Assembly (NCBI RefSeq): GCF_010548275.1
Contig: NZ_JAAGLT010000012.1
Location: 161,023-225,022, forward strand
Direction: 5' to 3'
Origin: Streptomyces sp. SID12488
GTDB taxonomy: Bacteria > Actinomycetota > Actinomycetes > Streptomycetales > Streptomycetaceae
DNA length: 64,000 nucleotides
Positions 40,043 through 48,901 of this stretch are shown here, piece after piece. Numbering within the stretch: the first letter of the stretch is position 1; each line of letters begins with the position of its first letter. The notes beneath the pieces were generated by a model. The model was not told the DNA's origin and made no database searches. It saw only the letters and a program-made list of their open reading frames with translations. The translations under genes and the position numbers were made by a program.

Positions 40043-42963
40043 CAACTGATCCGCTGCTGGCCCTGCGCCCCTGGGAGTCACCCGAGGTGACCTCCTGGGG
40101 ACGGCTGCCCATGAACGCCGTCGACCGGCGGGACCGGGCAACCTCCCTGGACGGCGACTGGCGTTTCCAGCTCCTCCCCAACCCCACCGCCCCCGTGGGC
40201 GACGACTGGTCCTCGGCCCGGGTCCCCGGCGCCTGGACCCTCCAGGACACCTCCGACCTGCCCTGGTACACCAACGTCCAGATGCCGTGGCCCGACTTCC
40301 CGCCCGCGTCACCCGCGGCCAACCCGACGGGCGTGTACGAGCGTGGGTTCGACGTTCCGGCCGAGTGGGCGGGCCGGCGGATCGTGCTCCAGGTGGGCGC
40401 CGCCGAGAGCGTGCTGCTCGTGCACGTGGACGGGCGGCCGGTCGGCATCTCCAAGGACTCCCATCTGGCGGCCGAGTTCGACCTCTCCGACGTGGTCTGG
40501 CCGGGCCGTTCGGCGACCGTGCGGCTGACGGTCGTCAAGTGGTCCGACGCCACCCACATCGAGGACCAGGACCAGTGGTGGCACGGCGGCATCACCCGCT
40601 CGGTGCTGCTGTACGCGACGGACCCGCTGTACCTCGCCGACGTCACCGTGCGAGCGCCCGCCTCCGGTGAGCTGCGCGTGGACTGCCGGGTGCGGGACGC
40701 GGGCGGCGCGCTGCCCGAGGGGTGGTACGTCACCGGCGAGATCGACGGCCAACTCCTGCTCCAGGACGCCGAGTTCGACCGTCTCAACGCCGAGGACGAC
40801 CGCGTCTCCGACTTCCTCGGCGAACCCCGGCTCGGCGCGCGGGTGCCAGACGTACGCACCTGGAACGCCGAGACGCCCGAGCTGTACGACCTGACCGTCC
40901 GGCTGCACCGCGCCGACGGAACGGTCGCCGACACCTCTCAGCGGCGCATCGGTTTCCGGGACGTCGAGATCGTCGGCCGGGACCTGCTGGTCAACGGAGA
41001 GCGGATCTACGTCCGGGGCGTCAACCGGCACGACTTCCATCCGCTGACCGGGCGGACCGTGTCGTACGACGACATGCGCGCCGACCTCGTGCTGCTGAAG
41101 CGGTTCGGGTTCAACGCGATCCGCACCGCGCACTATCCCAACGACCCGGCGCTGTACGACCTCGCGGACGAGCTCGGTCTCTACATGGTCGACGAGGCGG
41201 ACATCGAGTCGCACGACCACGCCCACGAGATCGCGGACGACCCGCGCTATCTGAACGCCTTCGTGGACCGGGTCTCGCGGATGGTCCTGCGGGACAAGAA
41301 CCATCCCTCGATCATCATCTGGTCGCTGGGCAACGAGTCCGACTACGGCGCCAACCACGACGCGGCGGCGGGGTGGCTGCGCCGGCACGATCCGACCCGA
41401 CCGCTCCAGTACGAGGGCGCGGCCAAGCTCGGCTGGGCCGATCCGGCGGTCGCCTCCGACATCGCCTGCCCGATGTACGCGCCGCTGGAGGACTGCGTCG
41501 CGCACGCGCTGTCCGGTGAGCAGACCAAGCCGCTCATCCAGTGCGAGTACTCGCACGCCATGGGAAACAGCAACGGCACGCTCGCGGACCACTGGGCCGC
41601 CATCGAGTCAACTCCGGGACTTCAGGGCGGGTTCATCTGGGAGTTCTGGGACCACGGAATCCTTCAGTCCGTGAACAGCGGCAGACCACTCGGACGCTCG
41701 GGCGCCGGGCTATATGACAACGGTGTCGCCGCCCCCGGCCTGCGCTGGGCGTACGGCGGCGACTTCGGCGAGACGATCCACGACGGCGCCTTCATCGCCG
41801 ACGGTGTCGTCTTCCCCGACCGCACGCCCAAGCCGGTCATGTACGAACACCGGGAGATCGCGGCCCCGGTGCGCCTGGAGGCCTACCGTCACGAGGGGCT
41901 CGTGGTCGCCAACCACCAGAGTTTCCGGGGCCTGGGCTGGCTCGCGGCCACCTGGGAACTGACGCTCGCGGACGGCCGTACGCTGACCGCGCCCGCCGAA
42001 CTGCCGGATCTGCGCCCGGGTGAGACGGCCGCTGTCCCCCTCCCCTTCGAGCTGCCCGCTGACGGCGGCGAGGCCTGGGTGACCCTGCGGGTGACGACGG
42101 CCGACGACGAGCCGTGGGCGCCGCGCGGCACCGAGGTCTGCGTGCCCCAACTGCTGCTGCGGGCCGCGCCGGAGGTGTCGGAGGCGGTGGTCGCGGGACC
42201 GCCCGTCAAGGTCGACGCGGACGGGCTGCTGGTCCACCCGCTGCTGACGTCGGCGCCTGTGCTGTCCCTGTGGCGGGCCCCGACCGACAACGACGAGCTG
42301 GGCGGCATGGCGGCCCGCTGGCAGGACTGGGGCCTCGACACCCTCGTACGCAAGGCCGTCGACGTGCGGCGCGACGGCGGAAGCGTGACCGTGCTCGCCG
42401 AGTACGCGGCGAACGCCGGCGTGATCCGCCACGAGCAGGTGTTCACCCCGGTCCAGGGCGGCATCCGCGTCGAGGAGAGCGTCGAACTGCCTGACGCCTA
42501 CGCCGATGTGGCCCGGGTCGGCTCCGTGTTCGAGACGGTGTCCGGGCTCGACCTGCTGGAGTGGTTCGGGCAGGGCCCCTGGGAGTCCTATCCGGACCGC
42601 GCGGCCGGAGCGGCCGTCGGGCATCACTCGGCCCCCGTGGACTCCCTGTTCACCCCCTATCTGCGACCGCAGGAGAGCGGCGGACGGCACGGTGTACGAC
42701 AGTTCAGGCTGTCGGCGCCGGACGCCACCGGTCTCTCGGTCGTGCTGGACCGGCCGCGCCAGGTCTCCGTGACCCGGTTCCGTGCCGAGGATCTGGCCGC
42801 CGCCACGCACCACGACCAGCTGACGCCCCGGCCCGGCTGCGTGGTCCACATCGACGCGGCACACCGGGGGCTCGGCACGGCGTCGTGCGGCCCCGACACC
42901 TTCCCCTCCTATCTCCTGCAGCCGGGCACCCACCGCTGGGCCTGGACTCTTCGCACGCTGTAG
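40039..42963 (+). CDS. beta-galactosidase, glycoside hydrolase family 2 (LacZ type)
   Basis: A 974-residue cytosolic LacZ-type enzyme. Jelly-roll sugar-binding domain at about 30-210, Ig-like domain, then the TIM barrel: 'GVNRHDFHPLTGRTVSYDDM', acid/base Glu433 in 'WSLGNESDYG', nucleophile Glu503 in 'IQCEYSHAMGNSNG', and 'GGFIWEFWDHG'. The C-terminal part is the beta-galactosidase small-chain domain ('LSLWRAPTDNDELGGMAARW', 'WFGQGPWESYPDR'). There is no signal peptide. The ATG overlaps the permease stop, so it acts on what the ABC system imports, presumably a beta-galactoside; other GH2 activities such as beta-mannosidase are less likely given the LacZ-type C-terminus. Confidence 0.94.
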   Translation: MTTDPLLALRPWESPEVTSWGRLPMNAVDRRDRATSLDGDWRFQLLPNPTAPVGDDWSSARVPGAWTLQDTSDLPWYTNVQMPWPDFPPASPAANPTGVYERGFDVPAEWAGRRIVLQVGAAESVLLVHVDGRPVGISKDSHLAAEFDLSDVVWPGRSATVRLTVVKWSDATHIEDQDQWWHGGITRSVLLYATDPLYLADVTVRAPASGELRVDCRVRDAGGALPEGWYVTGEIDGQLLLQDAEFDRLNAEDDRVSDFLGEPRLGARVPDVRTWNAETPELYDLTVRLHRADGTVADTSQRRIGFRDVEIVGRDLLVNGERIYVRGVNRHDFHPLTGRTVSYDDMRADLVLLKRFGFNAIRTAHYPNDPALYDLADELGLYMVDEADIESHDHAHEIADDPRYLNAFVDRVSRMVLRDKNHPSIIIWSLGNESDYGANHDAAAGWLRRHDPTRPLQYEGAAKLGWADPAVASDIACPMYAPLEDCVAHALSGEQTKPLIQCEYSHAMGNSNGTLADHWAAIESTPGLQGGFIWEFWDHGILQSVNSGRPLGRSGAGLYDNGVAAPGLRWAYGGDFGETIHDGAFIADGVVFPDRTPKPVMYEHREIAAPVRLEAYRHEGLVVANHQSFRGLGWLAATWELTLADGRTLTAPAELPDLRPGETAAVPLPFELPADGGEAWVTLRVTTADDEPWAPRGTEVCVPQLLLRAAPEVSEAVVAGPPVKVDADGLLVHPLLTSAPVLSLWRAPTDNDELGGMAARWQDWGLDTLVRKAVDVRRDGGSVTVLAEYAANAGVIRHEQVFTPVQGGIRVEESVELPDAYADVARVGSVFETVSGLDLLEWFGQGPWESYPDRAAGAAVGHHSAPVDSLFTPYLRPQESGGRHGVRQFRLSAPDATGLSVVLDRPRQVSVTRFRAEDLAAATHHDQLTPRPGCVVHIDAAHRGLGTASCGPDTFPSYLLQPGTHRWAWTLRTL

Positions 42964-43013
42964 CTCCCCCCACACACCTCCTCTCACCTCAAAGCACTCT
43001 TACGGAGTCAGTT

Positions 43014-44873
43014 GTGTGCACCTCGCACGAGTCCGGGCACGAGCCTGCCCTTGAAGCACCCCAGGCGGGCGCCGGACGGCGTACCTTCCTGCGGGCGACC
43101 GCGCTGATCGGGGCGGCGGCGACCACGTCCGTCGCCCTGCCGACGGCCGCCGAAGCCGTGACGGACAAGGCGCGTTCGTCGTGGCGGCCCGACACCGAGA
43201 GCCGCCGGTTCACGCTCGCCGTGATGCCCGACACCCAGTACCTCTTCGACGGGCCGAGCATCAACCCGGCACCGATCGAGGCCTCGCTGCGCTATCTGCT
43301 GGAGCACGGGCGGGACGAGAACATCGTCTTCCTCACGCATCTGGGCGACGTCACGGAGAACGGCGCACAGGCCGAGGTCGACGCCGCGGGCAAGGCGTTC
43401 GAGCTGCTCGACCGGCGCGGTGTGGGCTACAGCGTCCTCGCGGGCAACCACGACATCCGCTCGTCCACCACCGACCAGCGCGGGGCCACCCCGTACCTGG
43501 ACGTCTTCGGACCCGAGCGCTTCCGGTCCAAGCGGACCTTCGGCGGCGCCTCGGCCGACGGCTACAACACCTTCCACGTCTTCAGGGCGGCAGACCGCGA
43601 GTGGCTCGTGCTCGCCCTGGACTGGCGCCTGTCGGACAAGGGTTACGCCTGGGCCGAGAGCGTCCTCGCCCAGCACCCGACCCTGCCGGTCGTCCTCACC
43701 ACGCACGAACTCGTCTACGAGGACGACACGCTCTCCGCGTACGGGCAGCAGCTGTGGGACAAGCTGGTCAAGAACCACGACCAGATCTTCCTCACGCTCA
43801 ACGGGCACTACTGGCCGGCCGCCCGCGCCACCCGCAAGAACGCGGCCGGGAACGACGTTCACCTGCACCTGACGAACTATCAGAACCGTTACTACGGTGG
43901 TGCGGCGATGATCCGCCTCTACCACTTCGACCTCGATCGCGACACCATCGACGTCGAGACGGTCTCGCCGTGGATCCTGGGCCGGGCGGCCAAGGGACTC
44001 AACGAGCTGGAGCGCGAAGAGATGGAGCTGTCCGGCGATGCGGACCGCTTCTCCGTGGACATCGACTTCGAGCAGCGGTTCTCGGGCTTCGCGCCGGTGG
44101 CGCCGCGACCGGCCCGGCCAGTGAGGAAGATGCTGGTTCCCGGGACCGTCGCCTACTGGCGCTTCGACGGACAGCGGGACGGCGCGGCCGTGACGGGCAC
44201 GGTCCGCGACCAGTCGGGCCGTGGCAACGACCTGGCCCTCGTCACGGTCGGCGCCGCCGCCCTCACCTGGTCGTCCGACCACCACCCGGACCAGCCCGGC
44301 CACGGCAGTCTGGAGTTCCAGGGTTACAAGTCCCCGCTGAGGGGCGCGTATCTGCGCACGGTCGACGGAGCACCTCTCAACTCGGCTACTTTCAAGGCCG
44401 GTTACACCATCGAGGCGTTCTACCGTCTGCCCGCCGACTGGGACCCCGCGCACCACGCCTGGGGTGGACTGGTCAGCCGTACCGGCACGGGCGGGGCCGC
44501 GGGCAAGACCGCGGACGACCCGGACGAGCCGCTGGCCACGTTGTCGCTCTCCGACGGACCCGGCCCGCAGTGGGCGGTCCGGCCGCTCAACCAGCAGGGC
44601 ATCGCGACCAACTGGGGCGACGAGACCGCGCGGGAGGTGTGGTGGCATGTGGCCGTGGTCAATGACGGCCGGCACACCACGCTGTACGTCCAGGGCTGCC
44701 CGGTGGCCCGCAATCCGCACGCCACCGCGGTCGGGCTCACCTCGGTCGGCCTGCCGTGGCTGCTCGGCGGCTACGAGTACGCGGGGAAGATCGACCAGAT
44801 CCTGCACGGCCGCCTGGGCGACGTACGGATCGTCGAACGGGCGCTGCCCGTCAGCTCGTTCATGAACCACTGA
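43014..44873 (+). CDS. Tat-exported metallophosphoesterase with LamG-like domain
   Basis: A 619-residue exported protein. GTG 43014 has GGAG 7 nt upstream and lies 50 nt after the beta-galactosidase stop. The twin-arginine signal is 'GRRTFLRATALIGAAATTSV'. A calcineurin-like catalytic domain follows: 'LAVMPDTQYLF' (DxQ rather than DxH, as in a known subgroup), 'FLTHLGDVTENG', 'VLAGNHDIRSS', 'VLTTHELVY' and 'LNGHYWP'. Residues from about 380 are a concanavalin-like LamG/laminin fold ('GTVAYWRFDGQRDGAAVTG', 'YTIEAFYRLPADW', 'LLGGYEYAGKIDQILHGRLG') that should bind sugar polymers. It probably removes phosphate from a glycan outside the cell. Confidence 0.9.
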   Translation: MCTSHESGHEPALEAPQAGAGRRTFLRATALIGAAATTSVALPTAAEAVTDKARSSWRPDTESRRFTLAVMPDTQYLFDGPSINPAPIEASLRYLLEHGRDENIVFLTHLGDVTENGAQAEVDAAGKAFELLDRRGVGYSVLAGNHDIRSSTTDQRGATPYLDVFGPERFRSKRTFGGASADGYNTFHVFRAADREWLVLALDWRLSDKGYAWAESVLAQHPTLPVVLTTHELVYEDDTLSAYGQQLWDKLVKNHDQIFLTLNGHYWPAARATRKNAAGNDVHLHLTNYQNRYYGGAAMIRLYHFDLDRDTIDVETVSPWILGRAAKGLNELEREEMELSGDADRFSVDIDFEQRFSGFAPVAPRPARPVRKMLVPGTVAYWRFDGQRDGAAVTGTVRDQSGRGNDLALVTVGAAALTWSSDHHPDQPGHGSLEFQGYKSPLRGAYLRTVDGAPLNSATFKAGYTIEAFYRLPADWDPAHHAWGGLVSRTGTGGAAGKTADDPDEPLATLSLSDGPGPQWAVRPLNQQGIATNWGDETAREVWWHVAVVNDGRHTTLYVQGCPVARNPHATAVGLTSVGLPWLLGGYEYAGKIDQILHGRLGDVRIVERALPVSSFMNH

Positions 44874-44972
44874 CACACACCGTCAACCACTGACGCACTC
44901 GTCGGGCTCCGCCAAGCCTCCTGGACTCCACGCCTCTCCAGATCACACCAGATCCCAAGGGACCCACAGACC

Positions 44973-46646
44973 ATGACAGAGCAGCAGCTGCCTGCCTGGG
45001 CGGACCCCGCCGTCTCCCCCGCCGGCCTCGATGCCCAGGGTGTCTCCCGGCGCCAACTCCTGCACCGGGCGGGCCTGTTCGGCGCCGCCTTCGCCGCCGG
45101 GTCACTGGCGACGCCCGCCTCCGCCGCGGCCGGTCCGCGACGGCTCGGCGGCAGCGACCCGCGCCTCGCCTACCTCGTCGGCGACCATCACATCCACACC
45201 GTGTACAGCCACGACGCCAAGTACACGTTCTCCCAACTGGCGGCGGCGGGCGAGAAGTTCGGCCTCGACTGGATGGTTTTCACCGAGCACTCCAACTTCG
45301 GCCACGCCCAGTACGGGGCTCCACTGGAGCACGCCGAGATCCTCAAGGCGCGGGCCGAGAACCCGCGTCAGCTGATCTTCCAGGGCCTGGAGTGGTACAT
45401 CCCGGGCGCCGAGCACTGCACGGTGTTCTCGCCGCCCTGCAAGCACGAGGTCGACCTGCTCACCAAGTTCGAGAGCGCCTACGACGGCAAGCTCCTCGGC
45501 TACACCGAGGGCTCGGCCGGCGCCGCGGACACCGCCCGCAACGAGGCCCACGCCGTCAAGGGCATCAAGTGGCTGGCCGAGCAGCGCCGCACCGGTTACG
45601 TCGACGACGTGCTGGTCCTCGCCAACCACCCGATGCGCCTGGGCATCGACTCCCCGCACGAGATCCGCAACTGGCGGGACGCGGCCCCCGAGATCATGAT
45701 CGGCATGGAGGGCGCGCCCGGTGCGCAGGGCGCGGCCATCCCCGGCTGGCGCGGGGCCACCTCGATCCGCGGCGAGTACGAGAACAAGCCCTCGGCGCAG
45801 TCCTGGCAGGGCTATCCGGCGGACGGGTACCGGACGTACGGCGGCTTCGACTGGGCGACCGCGACGGTCGGCGGGCTGTGGGACTCGATGCTGGCAGAAG
45901 GCAGCCTGTTCTCGATCACCACGAACTCCGACGCGCACCGGATCGTCTTCGACACCTGGAAGAACGGCGACTGGCCGGCCGGGCAGAACTTCGACAACAC
46001 CGGCAAGCTGCCCGACCCGGTCAACACCGACTCACCGCAGCCCGGCAGCGACTTCTGGCCGGGCCAGTTCAGCCGGACCCACGTGGGTGTCACCGGCTAC
46101 GGCTACCGTTCGGTGATGGCGGGTATGCGCGCGGGCCGGGTCTGGCTGGACCACGGCCACCTGCTGGACGGGCTCGACGTACGGCTGACGCGTGACTGCG
46201 ACTTCGGCCGGGGTGTCACGCTGGGCGGGCGGCTCCGGGTCCGCAGGGGCGAGAAGCTCACGCTGAACATCACCGTGACCACCGCCTCCCGTCTCAACCC
46301 CCAGGGAATCCTGCCCGAGTTGGCGCACGTCGACGTGATCCGGGGCGCGGTGCGCGGCCGGGTCGCCGACCGGGACACCTGGCAGGCGCCGGACACGAAG
46401 GTCGTGAAGTCGAAGGACGTGACGGGACGCACGGGGACGTACACCCTGCGGGTGCCGCTGACCGCCGGCGACGAGTCGTTCTACGTCCGGCTGCGGGGCA
46501 GCGACGGCAACCGGCACGGTGCCGGTTACCTCGGTGCCTCGGTCGACCCGCACGGGCCGATCACTCACGAGCCCGGAAACGGTGACCCGTGGGCCGACAC
46601 GTGGTTCTATTCCAACCCGGTGTTCGTCGACGTCGTAGGTGGCTGA
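44973..46646 (+). CDS. Tat-exported PHP-domain phosphoesterase (CehA/McbA-like)
   Basis: A 557-residue exported protein with a twin-arginine signal: 'VSRRQLLHRAGLFGAAFAAG'. The metal-binding PHP domain is seen in 'GDHHIHTVYSHDAKYTFSQL', 'VFTEHSNFGH', 'QGLEWYIPGAEH', 'VLANHPMRLGIDS' and 'TTNSDAHR', in the order found in CehA/McbA-type proteins of the PHP superfamily. The last about 150 residues form a beta-rich domain. It lies 99 nt after the LamG phosphoesterase gene and 3 nt before a secreted protein gene. Two different exported phosphoesterases in a row next to sugar-uptake genes is the most unusual feature of this island. Confidence 0.88.
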   Translation: MTEQQLPAWADPAVSPAGLDAQGVSRRQLLHRAGLFGAAFAAGSLATPASAAAGPRRLGGSDPRLAYLVGDHHIHTVYSHDAKYTFSQLAAAGEKFGLDWMVFTEHSNFGHAQYGAPLEHAEILKARAENPRQLIFQGLEWYIPGAEHCTVFSPPCKHEVDLLTKFESAYDGKLLGYTEGSAGAADTARNEAHAVKGIKWLAEQRRTGYVDDVLVLANHPMRLGIDSPHEIRNWRDAAPEIMIGMEGAPGAQGAAIPGWRGATSIRGEYENKPSAQSWQGYPADGYRTYGGFDWATATVGGLWDSMLAEGSLFSITTNSDAHRIVFDTWKNGDWPAGQNFDNTGKLPDPVNTDSPQPGSDFWPGQFSRTHVGVTGYGYRSVMAGMRAGRVWLDHGHLLDGLDVRLTRDCDFGRGVTLGGRLRVRRGEKLTLNITVTTASRLNPQGILPELAHVDVIRGAVRGRVADRDTWQAPDTKVVKSKDVTGRTGTYTLRVPLTAGDESFYVRLRGSDGNRHGAGYLGASVDPHGPITHEPGNGDPWADTWFYSNPVFVDVVGG

Positions 46647-46649
46647 CTG

Positions 46650-47513
46650 ATGAAGCGTCAATTCCTGTCCCTCAGCGCGTTATCAGTCCTGTCGGGGGCG
46701 CTCGTGCTCGGAGGCGGTGGAGCAGTGTCCGCCGCCTCCGACGCGCAGTGGACGGAGACGGGCTCGGCCCAGGTCGACTCCCTGGGCAGCGGTCAGGGGC
46801 TGGCCTCCCGCGCGGACGGCACGCTCCTGTACCGGGGTCTCACCTCCATCCCGCTGGACCTGCGCATCGCCGGCTGGGGCCACATCGGTGACCCGGACAT
46901 CGCGAACGGGTACGTGTTCGACGCCTATCAGGGTTCGGACACGGCCACGTCCAAGATGTTCGCGGTCACCACCCCGGCCGGGCAGCGCTACCAGTACGTG
47001 CACCAGCTCGACCCGGGCGAGAAGCTGAACAACTCCTTCGCCACCGTCTCGCCCGACAACCAGTGGCTGGTCTCGGGCGAGTGGGGCGACCAGCCGCGCC
47101 TCCAGGTGTTCCCGGCCCCGCTCCTCAACGCGTCGACCCCCGCCACGGGCGGCGCACTGGCGCAGGCCGGGCAGATCACCCTGGACAGGACGGTGCGGGA
47201 CATCCAGGGCTGCGACTTCGTCACCGCGACCCGGCTGCTGTGCGCTTCGGACGACGATTCGGGCACCCTGTTCCCCCGGATCCGCCCGCTGCTCCAGGTC
47301 GACCTGGAACGGGCGGTGGACGGCAAAGCGGTCACGGGCCACGTCACGAGCCTGTTCGCCCTCCCGCAGCGCAGCACCTGCACGGGTACGGCGTACGAGG
47401 CGGAGGGCGTCGACTACGACACGAACACCGGCACCCTGCGCGCCGAGGTCGTCCAGCCGGGCATCTGCGCACTGGCGACCAGCGTGTACTCGTATCAGCA
47501 GGTCACGGGCTGA
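46650..47513 (+). CDS. secreted protein of unknown function
   Basis: A 287-residue protein starting 3 nt after the PHP gene, so co-transcribed. A Sec signal is clear: 'MKRQFLSLSALSVLSGALVL' to about 'GAVSAA-S' (residue 29). The mature part has beta-propeller-like repeats ('TLLYRGLTSIPLDLRIAGWG', 'KLNNSFATVSPDNQWLVSGE', 'LLQVDLERAVDGKAVTGH') and four cysteines in its C-terminal half. I do not recognise a family. Its place suggests a role in binding or presenting the substrate of the two phosphoesterases. Confidence 0.8.
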   Translation: MKRQFLSLSALSVLSGALVLGGGGAVSAASDAQWTETGSAQVDSLGSGQGLASRADGTLLYRGLTSIPLDLRIAGWGHIGDPDIANGYVFDAYQGSDTATSKMFAVTTPAGQRYQYVHQLDPGEKLNNSFATVSPDNQWLVSGEWGDQPRLQVFPAPLLNASTPATGGALAQAGQITLDRTVRDIQGCDFVTATRLLCASDDDSGTLFPRIRPLLQVDLERAVDGKAVTGHVTSLFALPQRSTCTGTAYEAEGVDYDTNTGTLRAEVVQPGICALATSVYSYQQVTG

Positions 47514-47545
47514 CGTACTGATCGCCCGGGGCGTACCGTAGCCGC

Positions 47546-48391
47546 GTGACCACCGAGGAGTCGCCGCGGCCCCAGTCCCTGATGCTGACGTTCCTGGGCG
47601 ACCAGGTGCTCGGGCGCGACGTCTGCGTCTACTCGGGCAGTGTCATCGACGTGTTCGCGCGGGCGGGTATCGGCGAGCAGGCGACCCGTTCGACGCTGAC
47701 CCGGATGGTGAGCCGCGGTCTGCTGCGCCGTCAACGCGAGGGCCGCCGGATGTACTTCGGGCTGACCGGGCGTTCGGCGGCCGTGCTGGCGGACGGCGAG
47801 CGGCGTGTCTGGCACACCGGTGCGGTCAACCGGCACTGGGACGGCACCTGGACCCTGCTCGGCTTCTCCCTCCCGGAGTCCTGGCAGCGCCAACGCCACG
47901 ATCTGCGCTCACAGTTGGCGTGGAGCGGGTTCGGGGCGCTGTTCAACGGCCTGTGGATCGCGCCGGGCGAGGTCGACGTCTCCGCCCTGGTGACGGAACT
48001 CGGCCTGTCCGCCCATGTGAAGGTGTTCCGGGCGCACGCCGACATGGGCATGGACATCGGCGCGATGATCGAGGAGACCTGGGAACTGTCCGAACTGGCC
48101 GCGCGCTACAAGGTGTTCGCGCGGCGGTGGCAGCCCTGGGAGGCCGAGCTGCCGGCGGCGGACGACTCACTCTCCCTGCGCCTCGTCCTGCAGGCCGAGT
48201 GGCTGGGGATCATCCGCCGCGATCCGCGCCTACCGGTCGGGCATCTCCCGGACGACTGGCCGGCGGAACAGGCCGAGAAGACGTTCCGGGCGGTGCACGA
48301 ACGGCTCACACCGCTCGCCCAGGATGCCTCTGAACGCCTTCTCGACCTCGTGCCCGCACGCAGGGACGACGACGATGAGGATCAGGCGTAG
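47546..48391 (+). CDS. PaaX-like transcriptional regulator
   Basis: A 281-residue regulator of the PaaX family. The N-terminal winged HTH reads 'VIDVFARAGIGEQATRSTLT' and 'RMVSRGLLRRQREGRRMYFG'; the middle domain has 'DGTWTLLGFSLPESWQRQR' and 'FGALFNGLWIAPGEVD'; the C-terminal domain ends 'FRAVHERLTPLAQDASERLL'. PaaX of E. coli represses phenylacetate degradation and is released by phenylacetyl-CoA. No paa genes are here, but the convergent operon encodes an acyl-CoA ligase and MaoC hydratase, so it probably senses an acyl-CoA from that pathway. It overlaps the maoC gene end by 10 nt, tail to tail. Confidence 0.9.
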   Translation: MTTEESPRPQSLMLTFLGDQVLGRDVCVYSGSVIDVFARAGIGEQATRSTLTRMVSRGLLRRQREGRRMYFGLTGRSAAVLADGERRVWHTGAVNRHWDGTWTLLGFSLPESWQRQRHDLRSQLAWSGFGALFNGLWIAPGEVDVSALVTELGLSAHVKVFRAHADMGMDIGAMIEETWELSELAARYKVFARRWQPWEAELPAADDSLSLRLVLQAEWLGIIRRDPRLPVGHLPDDWPAEQAEKTFRAVHERLTPLAQDASERLLDLVPARRDDDDEDQA

Positions 48392-48837
48392 AAACGGGAC
48401 AGGCTCTGCAGCACCGCCGCCGGCTTCGGGGCGCCCTCGATCTCGATCGTGCCGTCGACGGTGATCTGCACCCCGCCCGGCACGTCCTCGACGTCGGCCA
48501 GCCTGCCGACCAGCCGGATCTTCGAGCCGACCTTCACGGGCGAGGGGAAACGCACCTTGTTGAGGCCGTAATTGACCTTCGTGGTGACGCCCTGGACGTC
48601 CAGCAACTCGGTGAAGAGCGGGATGAAGAGGGAGAGAGTGAGGTATCCGTGGGCGATCGGGGCGCCGAAGGGGCCCGCGGCGGCCTTCTCCGGGTCCACG
48701 TGGATCCACTGGTGGTCGCCGGTCGCGTCGGCGAAGGTGTTGATGCGCTCCTGCGTGACCTCGATCCACTCACTGGTGCCGAGGTCGCTGCCGGCGAGCT
48801 TCTTGAGTTCGTCGATGCCGTTGACCGTGATGCTCAT
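48382..48837 (-). CDS. MaoC-like (R)-specific enoyl-CoA hydratase
   Basis: A 151-residue hot-dog-fold hydratase. The catalytic motif 'FADATGDHQWIHVDPEKA' contains the Asp and His that add water across an enoyl-CoA double bond; 'APIAHGYLTLSLFIPLF' is the second family motif. It is the last gene of the operon SDR, amidohydrolase, acyl-CoA ligase, MaoC, 64 nt after the ligase. It probably performs the hydration step of a beta-oxidation-like breakdown of the CoA ester made by the ligase. Confidence 0.92.
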   Translation of the reverse strand: MSITVNGIDELKKLAGSDLGTSEWIEVTQERINTFADATGDHQWIHVDPEKAAAGPFGAPIAHGYLTLSLFIPLFTELLDVQGVTTKVNYGLNKVRFPSPVKVGSKIRLVGRLADVEDVPGGVQITVDGTIEIEGAPKPAAVLQSLSRFYA

Positions 48838-48901
48838 GTCGCGTTCCTTAACTGGGAGTTGAAGAGAAAGCAGTTGGGCGCCGGAGCGGGCCCGGTGGGG
48901 G

